Shown: piece by piece, positions 26,013 through 35,024 of the stretch
Layout of the letters: the number at the start of each line of letters is the position of its first letter
How positions within the stretch are numbered: position 1 is the stretch's first letter
Source: a virus
Length of the DNA stretch: 64,000 nucleotides
Direction: 5' to 3' (one strand)
IMG/VR virus record: IMGVR_UViG_3300009431_000980
Span: 43,590-107,589 of that record
Position numbers and translations under genes: made by a program
The notes under the pieces: generated by a model
Told to the model about the DNA's origin: nothing
Databases searched by the model: none
What the model saw: only the letters and a program-made list of their open reading frames with translations

Positions 26013-27773
26013 TTATTTGTAAACCTTCATATCTTCTAAAGCTTCATATACTTCCCGCAACTCGGCGGATGTTAGGCCCTTTGCACAATCACCAGATACG
26101 CGAGATCTGTAGACGGCATCCCGTGCTGTAGCCGGATCTACCCCCAGCCGCGCAATCATAAACCTTTCCAATTCCGCATCAGTTGGCCCCGATATAAGCA
26201 AATCATTAAGGGTTGGTGCCGTTTCCCCCGTTGAAGGCACTCCAAGAGCCGTAGAGGTTGTTGACGGGGACATAATATTGCGTAACGCAGAATCAAGTTC
26301 ATCTAGATCCTCAAAACCATCACGCATTGGGTTATCTATATAAGTTCCTGCATCTCCACCACCTCTATCTAAACCACCTCTATCTAAACCACCTCTATCT
26401 AAACCACCTGTATCGTCTCCTGCACTTATATTATCATCAGCAGGGATCTCTTCCTTAGTTGTGTCATACATGTCATCTAGGATATCTTCCACGCATAACT
26501 CAGCCCTATATCCTGCATCTATTAAGGCATCCATCAATTGAATAAGAATGGTTAAATACTCAATGACCATTGTTTCCTTGATATCCTCCTGTATTTCTCC
26601 CCCTAACAACTTAGACATACGGGCCTCTGTTTGACGTCGATAACTGATGAGCTGCGCAAGAATACCTTCTCGACCAAAAAGTTTAGAAAGTGCGAGCTGG
26701 ATCAAAGAGAGAAATGGCATACACGATTGTATCTTATACTTTTTCAACATCTTCATAGCCCAGGCGTATATAGATCTCTTAAGTATTCCACATAACACCT
26801 GAAGTGTCCCAAATGTGGCCATAATCAGACTGTCCACCATAATCTTGAAGATGTTCATCGTTAACATCTTAATGCTAAAGTCCTTTTTCTCCGAGATCGC
26901 AAGAGTAAGAATTAACCGAACGCTGCATAATACTGTCCTTACCTCACGCATGGCCTTCCTAACATCTTCATCCAATACTCCGGCCTCCAGAGCCTTCTCC
27001 AACTCTGTTCGTTCAATTTTATCCCAAGCAGCAAGTTGGCGTATAAGACAGCAGACAAACATAACTGGCTCAGTATCCATATGCTCCAGCGATCTTACAG
27101 CGCCTTCAAGAAGGTCTACGGTTTCCTCAAAGACACGTCCGATGACGCCATAGCCAGCATCCTCTATATTTGTTAAGTTTCCTCCAAAACCCTTATGAAA
27201 ATTCGCTATTGGTGTGCCTCTTGGCACACTTAAGGGGGAAGGTATATCAACACCCTTATTCTCATAGAATTCTTTAAGCCAGCTACTCTGAACCCCTCCC
27301 CCCTCAAGGGTTAATTCAATAATTGCGCCTCCACTCACAAACTTCGACTTAACAAACTCAGGTAACCTATCAGAAATACGAGTCTCTCCCTCCACGAAAC
27401 CCACCCTATTATGACCCTCATTAGCCTTCCACTCTTCCTCCATGGCAGTGGCAGAGAAGTCCTTTACACTTATCTTGGTGTTCCCAAGATTGATAGGTTT
27501 GGAGAGCTTAGCAACACCAGTCTCTTTAGAAAAGCCCCAATCCTCACGTAATGTGTCACTGTATGACGCAAGATCATCAAGACGGGTTGTCAGCCAGGTA
27601 TTAATCCTACTCGCGACTGGATTCGGTTCCCCACTACTGGGCCCATGCGTACGCCCTGTCATCTCCTCCTGTAAACCACTAAGCTGGTTCTCCAGAGACC
27701 CTGAAAACTCACTCACAGCAAGATTCCCCAGATCCTCGGCCGCCTTGGCCGCCTTGTCAAAATCATCCGGCAT
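26013..27773 (-). CDS. Unknown structural-cluster protein with GGLDR repeats
   Basis: 586 residues. Helical, with hydrophobic segments around 290-370 (ILTLAISEKKDF..., MVDSLIMATFGTLQVLCGIL) that could cross or bind membranes. A low-complexity linker has three GGLDR copies encoded by a 15-bp tandem repeat. The start overlaps the terminase stop (TAATG) and it precedes the portal gene. Layout resembles the gene at 46026-47300 (acidic Gly/Asp linker and short C-terminal helical domain). Function unknown. Confidence 0.55.
   Translation of the reverse strand: MPDDFDKAAKAAEDLGNLAVSEFSGSLENQLSGLQEEMTGRTHGPSSGEPNPVASRINTWLTTRLDDLASYSDTLREDWGFSKETGVAKLSKPINLGNTKISVKDFSATAMEEEWKANEGHNRVGFVEGETRISDRLPEFVKSKFVSGGAIIELTLEGGGVQSSWLKEFYENKGVDIPSPLSVPRGTPIANFHKGFGGNLTNIEDAGYGVIGRVFEETVDLLEGAVRSLEHMDTEPVMFVCCLIRQLAAWDKIERTELEKALEAGVLDEDVRKAMREVRTVLCSVRLILTLAISEKKDFSIKMLTMNIFKIMVDSLIMATFGTLQVLCGILKRSIYAWAMKMLKKYKIQSCMPFLSLIQLALSKLFGREGILAQLISYRRQTEARMSKLLGGEIQEDIKETMVIEYLTILIQLMDALIDAGYRAELCVEDILDDMYDTTKEEIPADDNISAGDDTGGLDRGGLDRGGLDRGGGDAGTYIDNPMRDGFEDLDELDSALRNIMSPSTTSTALGVPSTGETAPTLNDLLISGPTDAELERFMIARLGVDPATARDAVYRSRVSGDCAKGLTSAELREVYEALEDMKVYK
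26360..26415. repeat. 15-bp tandem repeat (GGLDR codons)
   Basis: The plus-strand unit ACCACCTCTATCTAA occurs at least three times in a row, with degenerate flanking copies. It encodes GGLDR on the minus strand, inside the gene at 26013-27773. Likely slippage-prone linker expansion. Confidence 0.75.
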
Positions 27774-30055
27774 TATATATCTGTTCTCCTTGGAGTGTGG
27801 TGTCTATCTCCCCGGGACCCACGACGTTTGGGGAGAAGCGGATCCCCCTTATCTTCCCGCTCCGGCGGTTCACCTTTCTTAGGCCAATGCCCATAATGAT
27901 TGACTGTATACTCGCCTGCTTGAAATACCTCTGGGTCCAAAGATGTCTTCTTACTACTTACAGGACTAAGTACATTACGTCTGGCTATTGCATGGGGAAT
28001 GAGAGTAGAATCTTCTACCCCTGCACTTTCCATAGCATAATCCCAGGCCATGAAATCATCATGATTAGTGAGGTAAGCATGAACAGCTAACATCCAACTA
28101 TCTAAGACATGATCGTTTCCTTTGGAATAAACCTCCCCCCGGGCCCCTACACGTTCCACAGTATAAGCACGCATCTGGCCCACAAGTCGTTTCTCGTTAA
28201 GTTCTATTGGGTTGCCCAAGACATCAACAGCAGGAATAATAATTCTACCACCCTCCAAAACTCGAACTCCATTACGAACAAGGAAATTCTTAGTCCGCAC
28301 CTTACTGGTACTATTGGTAGTTGGATCAATAACCTCACTAGAGCCGCCAAAATCAACTACCTCCATCCTATCCAGCATCCTGGTAAGGCCGGTACACCTC
28401 ATACCGGTAGGAGAGATACCCCTCTGTATGGATAATCGTAAGAGCTCCCAATTGGTATGCCCGTGGCCATGATCAAAACAGGCATAGTCAATCCTGTACT
28501 TATGTAGAAGAGATAGGATAAAATCAACTGCCACTACGTTGGTATATTCCAGGGCATCAACCCTATCTGCCTTGAAGAGGCGAAGAACCTTTCCCACTTT
28601 CTTAGGTTCTCCGATAAGGCCAGACCTGTACGGGACCATTTCCACCGGCTTATTAACATGCTCCAGGATAACTACATGTACCCCAGTGGCGGCCTCATTC
28701 CAGTCAACCCCCATGGTATAATAGTTCTCCGGATTAAATTGTAGGTCAGGATAGTCATAAACAAATAGAGCCGGCTCAATAAACTTGTTCCGGAAGACGC
28801 CTTCAGTCGCATCACTAAAGAGGGCACAATACTCCCTATTGTATTGACTCTCATCCGCGATGGAACGGGCTAGTGCTTCCTGTTCCGTAGTCCATTCCGG
28901 GCTAGATGAGCTGGGGATGTGATGTTCGTGGAAGTCAAACCTGGGATCGTCCTTGTTGCGACTCAGGTTAAAGAAGAAACCCCGACGGCCGGAGGGTGTA
29001 GAAGAAAATATTACCTGCGTATCCTTGTGGGAGGTAGATATGGGCCAGATATCCTCAATGATTATATTCTCCGGTATATAGTCACCCTCATCAATAATAA
29101 GGTCGTGCGCAGAGTTATGTACAAGGAAACCTCCATTAGCTACTCCAGATATGCGAAAACCCCCTAACTCTTCTGGGGGTGGTGTCATAACAATGAAGTT
29201 GTGTTCCTCTTCCACAGTAAGGTCATAAGTCCTCTCCTCCCCCATCTCCTCAACATTATATGCTCGGCTCCAATTAAGTCCACCATTTATATCTACCACC
29301 CCCACAAAGTGAGACATATTCTGGTCAGTTTTCCAAGTCTTGATATCCTCTAATTCTATAAAACCCTTTCCAAAGATAAAGATCTTGTGCTCAGCAGTAG
29401 CCTTTAGAATCCGACTGGAGGTGGTATTTAGTTGATAGATAAGCTTCTTACCATTATCGTGTATAGCCGTCACCTTTCTAGTCACCATACAAAGATCATC
29501 CAGGTCATAGGAACGAACCCGTTCACCAGCTTTAATTTCCTCAACTGATTTCCAAGATCCGCCTGCCATCCATACCTTTGTTCCTGCGGGGAGACATTTA
29601 CCGCGAACTGAGGAATTACCAACATTACCGATAATACTGGAACCATTCTCAAACCAAATCTCGTGTGGTTTCTTCCGAACATTCTTAATGGAGTCCTTTA
29701 TCTTTGGGGCGTCATATATCATATTACCCATTAGGTTAAATATGATATCCAGCTGGTTCTCGTAGGCGGCTACAACCAAAACCTGACGATAATTATGAGT
29801 GAAGGCTTTCCAAATCGCCTCAATAGCTAAGGTTACGGATTTTCCAACGCGCCTTCCTAGTCGCAGAAGACGATGCTGGTGTTGGTCCCTAAGAATAGTC
29901 CTCTGATAAGGCCGTAAGACGAGAGGCTCAGTTGGATCGGCTGGATTACGGAGGTAAGATTCAGCAAAGAGCGTAGGGTCTATAATGGTCTGGGCCTCCA
30001 GGAATTCGTCTGGAGAGAAACTACCTAGGCTGGATTGATCTTTTCGGTCCGACAT
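27773..30055 (-). CDS. Terminase large subunit, interrupted by an intein
   Basis: 760 residues including a 161-residue intein. The ATPase has Walker A LGRRVGKS (about 66-73) and Walker B DLIIDEGDY (about 318-326). The nuclease domain shows GVDWNEAATG, a DYACFDHGH motif, and a final Asp in GNDHVLDSWMLA. It packages DNA through the portal. The intein (residues 154-314) sits between Walker A and B, giving a mature protein of about 599 residues, normal for a large terminase. It overlaps the upstream gene by 31 nt. Confidence 0.85.
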   Translation of the reverse strand: MSDRKDQSSLGSFSPDEFLEAQTIIDPTLFAESYLRNPADPTEPLVLRPYQRTILRDQHQHRLLRLGRRVGKSVTLAIEAIWKAFTHNYRQVLVVAAYENQLDIIFNLMGNMIYDAPKIKDSIKNVRKKPHEIWFENGSSIIGNVGNSSVRGKCLPAGTKVWMAGGSWKSVEEIKAGERVRSYDLDDLCMVTRKVTAIHDNGKKLIYQLNTTSSRILKATAEHKIFIFGKGFIELEDIKTWKTDQNMSHFVGVVDINGGLNWSRAYNVEEMGEERTYDLTVEEEHNFIVMTPPPEELGGFRISGVANGGFLVHNSAHDLIIDEGDYIPENIIIEDIWPISTSHKDTQVIFSSTPSGRRGFFFNLSRNKDDPRFDFHEHHIPSSSSPEWTTEQEALARSIADESQYNREYCALFSDATEGVFRNKFIEPALFVYDYPDLQFNPENYYTMGVDWNEAATGVHVVILEHVNKPVEMVPYRSGLIGEPKKVGKVLRLFKADRVDALEYTNVVAVDFILSLLHKYRIDYACFDHGHGHTNWELLRLSIQRGISPTGMRCTGLTRMLDRMEVVDFGGSSEVIDPTTNSTSKVRTKNFLVRNGVRVLEGGRIIIPAVDVLGNPIELNEKRLVGQMRAYTVERVGARGEVYSKGNDHVLDSWMLAVHAYLTNHDDFMAWDYAMESAGVEDSTLIPHAIARRNVLSPVSSKKTSLDPEVFQAGEYTVNHYGHWPKKGEPPEREDKGDPLLPKRRGSRGDRHHTPRRTDI
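29114..29596 (-). mobile_element. Mini-intein in the terminase ATPase domain
   Basis: Starts at Cys154 (block A CLPAGTKVWMAGG), continues with block B-like ILKATAEHKIFIF and block F-like RTYDLTVEEEHNFIV, and ends GGFLVHN before extein Ser315. The joined extein reads SVRGK-SAHDLIIDE, a normal terminase sequence. No LAGLIDADG or HNH domain is present, so it is a splicing-only mini-intein. Confidence 0.85.
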
Positions 30056-30816
30056 ATGAAGCTCTTATCAATGAAATTACCAATTTGGGTGCGGACCTCA
30101 ACAAGGGTCTCATATATATCACGATCAACTATCCTATAGCGGTTTATACAACAAGTAACTACAGAATCATCAATATTACTTGTACGGATTAATAAATTTG
30201 GTGATGGCCACCAACCTCCTCTGTTGTTGGTGTTTTCATCAGGCCTCTTATGTAAATTAGCGCCAGGTATACCAACCTCATAAATCCTGCTTTTACCCCG
30301 GCTGGTTGTTTTGTAGGAGCCAGTCCTCGTAAATAAGCTAAATAATCGCTGCTGACTCTCATAATCAATCCTTCTTATAAAGGCAGTTCTCTTACTTTTG
30401 GAGAATGCGTTAAATAAGGCCCCCAGAAAACGATTAAGGGATGCTTCATTTAATTTACCAAGGTAGGAAGGAATTGTGATAGTACCACGCTCGCCCATAT
30501 GCGGACTACGACGTGACAGCTCAACCAGAGAGGCAACAAAGGCATCCACCCACTCCTGACCACGCTCATCCCTCCCATAGTTATTAATTCTGTTAATGAG
30601 ATAGGGATATATTTTTAACCATCGACATCTTTTATATTGCCTAACATGCTCGGCGAAGGATATCCACCCCTTGGCCCCTAAGAGTTCTGTCTCCTCCCCA
30701 CATAAGATACTGCGGCCATTTGAGCTCACAAGACCACAAAGTCGAGCGGATGAACCCTCTTCCACAGGATAAATCTCTATCATTTGCTTTCGCGGAGAAG
30801 AAACCAACCAACCCAA
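30025..30816 (-). CDS. Unknown protein, Hint/intein-like N-terminus; start uncertain
   Basis: 263 residues from a TTG at 30816; an ATG occurs at 30783. The region around 40-60 (SSNGRSILCGEETELLG) resembles block B of Hint (intein/hedgehog) domains. The same frame is open back to 30975 and reads plausibly (IVLADGSFHKAGDLIG, a Hint block A-like strand), but has no ATG, GTG or TTG there. Translation may begin at an unusual codon near 30951 (AGGAGG lies 7 nt before an ATC) or by +1 shifting from bS21. Function not recognised; it overlaps the terminase start. Confidence 0.5.
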   Translation of the reverse strand: MGWLVSSPRKQMIEIYPVEEGSSARLCGLVSSNGRSILCGEETELLGAKGWISFAEHVRQYKRCRWLKIYPYLINRINNYGRDERGQEWVDAFVASLVELSRRSPHMGERGTITIPSYLGKLNEASLNRFLGALFNAFSKSKRTAFIRRIDYESQQRLFSLFTRTGSYKTTSRGKSRIYEVGIPGANLHKRPDENTNNRGGWWPSPNLLIRTSNIDDSVVTCCINRYRIVDRDIYETLVEVRTQIGNFIDKSFICRTEKINPA

Positions 30817-30919
30817 ACCCTCAACAGGACCACAACCAATTAAGTCGCCGGCCTTGTGAAAAGAACCGTCGGCGAGTACAATCTCCTGCGCGGCCGAGAT
30901 TAACAGCCTTTCACCTTCC

Positions 30920-31099
30920 CTACCTTTTTCGTCTTTTGGTGCTGTTACGATCCCTGTGCCTCCTAGCTGATGGCTTCAAATAATAGCGGTGATCAAGAAC
31001 ATCTCTAATGATATTAGCTTTATCTACTTTCCTCCTGAATCTACGGAGGGCTTTAATTATGTCTCTTTCTTCCTGTCCCTTAACCTCAACAATTACCAT
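30920..31099 (-). CDS. rpsU: Ribosomal protein bS21 homologue
   Basis: 59 residues. ALRRFRRKVDKANIIRDVLD followed by RRYYLKP-like HRYYLKPSARRHR and a basic tail matches bacterial bS21 (core ALRRFKR, then F/YxKP). The start has AGGAGG 5 nt upstream. bS21 sits next to the anti-Shine-Dalgarno end of 16S rRNA and affects initiation. Phage copies are known from environmental phages and may exchange into host ribosomes. Its 3' end overlaps the open frame leading into the gene at 30025. Confidence 0.85.
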   Translation of the reverse strand: MVIVEVKGQEERDIIKALRRFRRKVDKANIIRDVLDHRYYLKPSARRHRDRNSTKRRKR

Positions 31100-31107
31100 A
31101 TGTCCTC

Positions 31108-32244
31108 CTATCTATGATAGAACTGTGCTTCATTTCCTAGGAAGCGATTACTGGGCTGTACCTTCGCCTGATAGATGGCCTGAACCGCACGTTGTCTCTC
31201 TGTGGCAGCTCCGGGGGTCATGAAGGCCCCTGGAAGTCTGCCTGTACTGATCTCCAAGGAGCGGAACTCATCCAGCAGGGTAAGGGCTGAGGCTGCAACG
31301 CCTCCGGCCTCTCTTATCATGGCGGAGCCCAATGGCTTAAGGGCTAACCAGGCCAGGCTGGCCCAACTCCATGCGGCGAATCCTCTTAGAGCAAGTCCGG
31401 CAGCCTTACCTGCAAAACCTTTGCCCAATTTTATAGCTAAGGTACTTGCCTTTTTACTGGATGCACTAACAATGGCCCTGTATGTACCACCCTCCTCAAC
31501 AATTCGTGCCCCTTTAAGTACATCATCCGCGTCAAATCCCTCTCCCGCGGCCCGGAGTATCTTTCTCACAACGCCCTTAGGAGCCTCACGGTCGCCAATC
31601 ATTGAAACTAACTTACGCCTAGCCGGTCCCCTAACCAATTTGTCTTTATCCATGTGTCTTGTAATCTTGGCCGCTGTTTTAGCGCCCCACTTCCTACTGC
31701 CCCTTTTAGCATCCTTCTTTACCCATCTAACTTCCCCCTTAAATATATTCTTCCTATAACCCAGGTCTGTCTCTAATGCATCATCAATTAAGTCCGCGAC
31801 GCTTCCGAGAGAGACTACAGACCGCCCCGGGTCAACTATACCTGCCAGGCCCAAGGAACGTGCATGCTGTAGAGCTACTCTAGCATTATCACCTAATAGG
31901 GAACCTGCCAGGGGAGTACGTGCCACACCCTCAACTGCTGAAAGAATTATATTACCGGCGCTGAGGTAGCGACTGGGCCCAGTTACTCCTGTGAGAAGGG
32001 TCTTATAGCCCCACATCCCGCCAAACTTGAACTGACTTAACCCTGCCCCGCTCGGGCCTAGCCCTTGGAATGGGTTAACTAACATACCCATCCGGAGGGA
32101 CTCAAGCGGATTTACAAAGAGAACTGAGAGGGGGTTAAAACCAGCGGCAACATCAGTAGCAATACCACCCGCACCGGCCGCCGCAGCACCTATCAGTGCC
32201 GGGTTGGTCCAACTGGCGTTGGTTGCCTGTTTAATTGAGGGCAT
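31108..32244 (-). CDS. Basic Gly/Ala-rich probable internal virion protein
   Basis: 378 residues with several Ala/Gly-rich hydrophobic stretches (residues 15-35, about 285-320) among Arg/Lys-rich helices. No signal peptide. Together with the genes at 32532 and 33255 it forms a cluster of membrane-seeking proteins, suggestive of internal or ejection proteins. Not recognised; function inferred from composition only. Confidence 0.55.
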   Translation of the reverse strand: MPSIKQATNASWTNPALIGAAAAGAGGIATDVAAGFNPLSVLFVNPLESLRMGMLVNPFQGLGPSGAGLSQFKFGGMWGYKTLLTGVTGPSRYLSAGNIILSAVEGVARTPLAGSLLGDNARVALQHARSLGLAGIVDPGRSVVSLGSVADLIDDALETDLGYRKNIFKGEVRWVKKDAKRGSRKWGAKTAAKITRHMDKDKLVRGPARRKLVSMIGDREAPKGVVRKILRAAGEGFDADDVLKGARIVEEGGTYRAIVSASSKKASTLAIKLGKGFAGKAAGLALRGFAAWSWASLAWLALKPLGSAMIREAGGVAASALTLLDEFRSLEISTGRLPGAFMTPGAATERQRAVQAIYQAKVQPSNRFLGNEAQFYHR

Positions 32245-32288
32245 TAAATTTACCTAGAAAATCTATTATGTCTTTAGCCTCTACTTCA

Positions 32289-32429
32289 TTAGGGGGGAGA
32301 CTCTACACCATCCTGGCTACTCAGATTTGGACAACACTCATGTACAATGTATAGATCAGGCTTTATCTGACTACCTTTTTCAAGGATAATGACAACTTCG
32401 CCACGCTCTGCACACCTTACCTTTTTCAT
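32289..32429 (-). CDS. Small unknown protein (46 aa)
   Basis: ATG overlaps the stop of the upstream mini-gene (ATGA). 46 residues with Cys at 6 and a C-C pair (VHECCPN), possibly metal-binding. Supported by tight coupling and the lack of any other gene in the gap. Confidence 0.4.
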   Translation of the reverse strand: MKKVRCAERGEVVIILEKGSQIKPDLYIVHECCPNLSSQDGVESPP

Positions 32430-32530
32430 GACTTCTTGCCTCTTTTCACATTTGGCTTCTTAGCCTTGCCCACCTTCTTTATAGGCCTGGAAGGTGCTCG
32501 CCTAGGGATATCTCTTCTGAATAGTGGCAT
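32426..32530 (-). CDS. Small basic protein (34 aa)
   Basis: 34 residues with 16 Arg/Lys (PLFRRDIPRRAPSR, KKVGKAKK). Begins 2 nt after the stop of the glycine-zipper gene, which suggests coupling. Possibly nucleic-acid binding or virion-packaged; not recognised. Confidence 0.4.
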   Translation of the reverse strand: MPLFRRDIPRRAPSRPIKKVGKAKKPNVKRGKKS

Positions 32531-32531
32531 A

Positions 32532-33248
32532 TTACAACATACTCCGGTTTCTTACTCTGTGGGAGGCTAGTGCTAAATTGCCGCTGGCCCCTAGGTGTCC
32601 AGGGTACATCCTACCACCTGGCCGTTTCATCCAGGTACGATATCCTTGACCGCCGCCAACTTTTGTTCTGTCTGTCATAGTGTTATTAAGGCCGTGATAG
32701 GTACGGACAACATCATTAACAGCCTTAGACATACCAAGGACCAACTTGCTCCCCTGGTAGCCACCTGCGGCGGCGCCTATAAGACCGCCAATAACAGCTG
32801 ACCAGCCCCTCGTCCCTTTGCCAAAGAACAGTCCCGCCGCGGCACCTATTACACCGCCGGTAACAGCCCCTGCCCTAGTGCCTTTTCTCAGTAACGCGGC
32901 ATCCTTACTAGATGTCATGTAAGAAGCAGATTGCTTTATTGCATCCCAGGGGGATATGGGTTTCATGTATATACCGAAGCCTGAGGCCTCTGCCGGACTC
33001 TTACCCCAAATACCAAACCACGGCCGGTTGGCTAGGGTATTTTCCATACCACTGCCCAGGTCCATACCGTAACGGCCATAGTATGAGGTGTCCGTCATAT
33101 AACCTATGCCTGCAGCAATACCCACACCTCCGAGGCCAAGCATTACAGCAGCGGATGCATTTGAGGCATTTGGGCCTGACAGGAACCGGCCGGCATTCTC
33201 AACTACCTTCGAAGCCTTAACTCCCTGTATCATAGCTTTTAAAGACAT
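32532..33248 (-). CDS. Glycine-zipper membrane-active protein
   Basis: 238 residues. Three glycine-zipper segments: VMLGLGGVGIAAGIGY (about 35-50), AGAVTGGVIGAAAGLFFG (about 127-144), SAVIGGLIGAAAGGYQG (about 150-166). Glycine zippers pack in membranes and occur in phage internal proteins that assist DNA passage. Ends in a basic tail. The role is inferred. Confidence 0.55.
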   Translation of the reverse strand: MSLKAMIQGVKASKVVENAGRFLSGPNASNASAAVMLGLGGVGIAAGIGYMTDTSYYGRYGMDLGSGMENTLANRPWFGIWGKSPAEASGFGIYMKPISPWDAIKQSASYMTSSKDAALLRKGTRAGAVTGGVIGAAAGLFFGKGTRGWSAVIGGLIGAAAGGYQGSKLVLGMSKAVNDVVRTYHGLNNTMTDRTKVGGGQGYRTWMKRPGGRMYPGHLGASGNLALASHRVRNRSML

Positions 33249-33254
33249 CCCGCT

Positions 33255-33878
33255 TTACCTAAATACCTTTCCAACAACGGACGGGTGTTTACCACCTTGT
33301 AGAACCTGTGTACTTATATTAAATCTCCCGCCGGTCTTGTTTAACCAGTTAATAAACTTTCCCTTCTTAACGGCGAACCCGCCTACATATCTTCCCAGCA
33401 GTCCACCCGCCATGCCATAGGCTAACATACGCGGCATTGATGTATCATCCCTGTCATAAGCCCCACTCATACCTATTGCAGCACCCACAAATGTGCCTGC
33501 CCCGGAGTAGTTGTACTTAGATGTTGATGCCATCAGCTCTCGCATGAAATTCTTTGTACCGCCTAACGTATCACCTAAGATACCGCTCAGTTCTGCGGTA
33601 AATGCCTGGGGAGAAGCACGCTGGGCATGCAACGAGGAGCCTCTTGTCAGTCTAGTCGAGATGGACTCGGTCACGGCTATGGAGCTCTTGATCGCCCCGC
33701 CGCCAGTCTCGCCCCTTATGGATGCCTCTATCACATCCCCGACCTTAAGCGATCCTTCTTGATAAAGCCTCCTTGTGAATTCTTCCCGCGTCCTCGCGTA
33801 TAAGCCTGTCCTGCTACTAGCTGCTTTCTTAAGTAGGCCCCTGCTCACAGCTGCTTTCTTAAATAGATTAAGTGGCAT
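33255..33878 (-). CDS. Glycine-rich companion of the glycine-zipper protein
   Basis: 207 residues. The middle part (FVGAAIGMSGAYDRDD, MPRMLAYGMAGGLLGRYVGG; about 128-166) is glycine-zipper-like and parallels the next gene, including a Tyr/Asp-rich link. The N-terminus is basic, with two SRGLLKKAA-like copies. Overlaps the upstream gene by 11 nt. Probably a related internal virion protein. Confidence 0.5.
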   Translation of the reverse strand: MPLNLFKKAAVSRGLLKKAASSRTGLYARTREEFTRRLYQEGSLKVGDVIEASIRGETGGGAIKSSIAVTESISTRLTRGSSLHAQRASPQAFTAELSGILGDTLGGTKNFMRELMASTSKYNYSGAGTFVGAAIGMSGAYDRDDTSMPRMLAYGMAGGLLGRYVGGFAVKKGKFINWLNKTGGRFNISTQVLQGGKHPSVVGKVFR

Positions 33879-34644
33879 TTTCTCTTTCTTCCTCTATATC
33901 TTCAAACTTGGCCTCTTGTGCCTGCCTTTGAATAGCTTCTTCCATTTGCTTTCTCATAGCTGCTGCCTTCTGACTTTCATCCTCCGGGGTAGCTACCTTG
34001 AACTTAAGTCGCATCTCCCGGGTAGCTACAAACTCCTTCCGGAGCTTTTCCTTCTTCCGTTGGGCCCTCTCCTTGTTAGATAGGGCGGGGGACATGTCAT
34101 CCTGCCAGATTGGAATTCCAGTAGCCTGGTCAATACCTATCGACCTGGGGATCATGTCATTATCAAGGGCAAGATACTTCTGAGCCCTATGTTCCTGGAT
34201 AAGGGCATCAACATACTCCTGAACCATATTAATCTCAAGATATGATTCCGTATCAACATCCAGGTCACGTATTAGTTGTGGCACGACTGCTCGAACTACC
34301 TCTACCTCTTCTGGACAGGGGTGCCCCATAGGTGCGATGCCTATTTTGTAGTAGGCACAAACATCAGCAAAGTCACAATCCTCCCCACCACAATTAAGAG
34401 GGACGGTACGAACCATACCAAAAGCAGTATCCTGTTGATACTGTACCAGATGAAGTAATTGGGCCCCGGTTATAATAAGAGAATCATGTGCCTCCTCGGG
34501 GTAGGAGGAGAGGAGCCTCTTCACCTCCGGGAAATCATCTGCATAATCAGCAACAAGAATCTCATCCTCCGGCCCTATCTTCTTTGCCAGGGCCTTAGTT
34601 GGACCATGGGGAATAAGCTTTTCTTCCTTCTTCTCTCCAGTCAT
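33868..34644 (-). CDS. Cys-cluster protein, possible terminase-associated or packaging factor
   Basis: 258 residues. A four-Cys cluster (NCGGEDCDFADVCAYY, then GHPCPEE; about 84-113) resembles the C-x4-C-x5-C ... PxGxxCPxE pattern of phage proteins encoded near terminases. The C-terminal half is a long charged helix (KERAQRKKEKLRKEF onward). Could be a small-terminase equivalent, but this is a guess. Confidence 0.4.
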   Translation of the reverse strand: MTGEKKEEKLIPHGPTKALAKKIGPEDEILVADYADDFPEVKRLLSSYPEEAHDSLIITGAQLLHLVQYQQDTAFGMVRTVPLNCGGEDCDFADVCAYYKIGIAPMGHPCPEEVEVVRAVVPQLIRDLDVDTESYLEINMVQEYVDALIQEHRAQKYLALDNDMIPRSIGIDQATGIPIWQDDMSPALSNKERAQRKKEKLRKEFVATREMRLKFKVATPEDESQKAAAMRKQMEEAIQRQAQEAKFEDIEEERENAT

Positions 34645-34911
34645 TTAAGTACTATTGGAACTAGAATAGTAATGGAAGTTGTTGGCCGTACCTGTTGTTG
34701 CTTTATCCCATTCTGATGTTGGTGTTGATGTACCGTCATAAATCCATTTAATATTGATATTAGGATCTTGTACATAAACACCTACATCATCAAACATACG
34801 CTCCTCCTCAGCCAAATGCCCTTCCTCTTCTGTGGCTGCCTTGGACTCTTTTGGCCGCTCAATACCCATAATACGGGCTATAGTACCCCTGGGAATATTA
34901 TATTCCTTCAT
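34645..34911 (-). CDS. Small unknown protein
   Basis: 88 residues. Starts with IPRGTIARIMGIERPKES, possibly a helix-turn-helix-like segment; the middle is acidic. Ends directly at the next gene's start region. Not recognised. Confidence 0.4.
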   Translation of the reverse strand: MKEYNIPRGTIARIMGIERPKESKAATEEEGHLAEEERMFDDVGVYVQDPNINIKWIYDGTSTPTSEWDKATTGTANNFHYYSSSNST

Positions 34912-35024
34912 TAGATATTACTCTCCTTTATATATTCTCCCGTTGTAAGAGAATTTTGAGTTATCGTCTATGCGAATAATTTCGATCAAACCTTTGAGTG
35001 ATTATATCTTTCAACTCGTCGGTC

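Noticed and set aside
26360-26415. Tandem repeat as a regulatory iteron
   Set aside because: It is in frame inside a coding linker (GGLDR units), so a coding explanation is sufficient.
31202-31759. 185-codon plus-strand frame
   Set aside because: Antisense to the basic Gly/Ala-rich gene.
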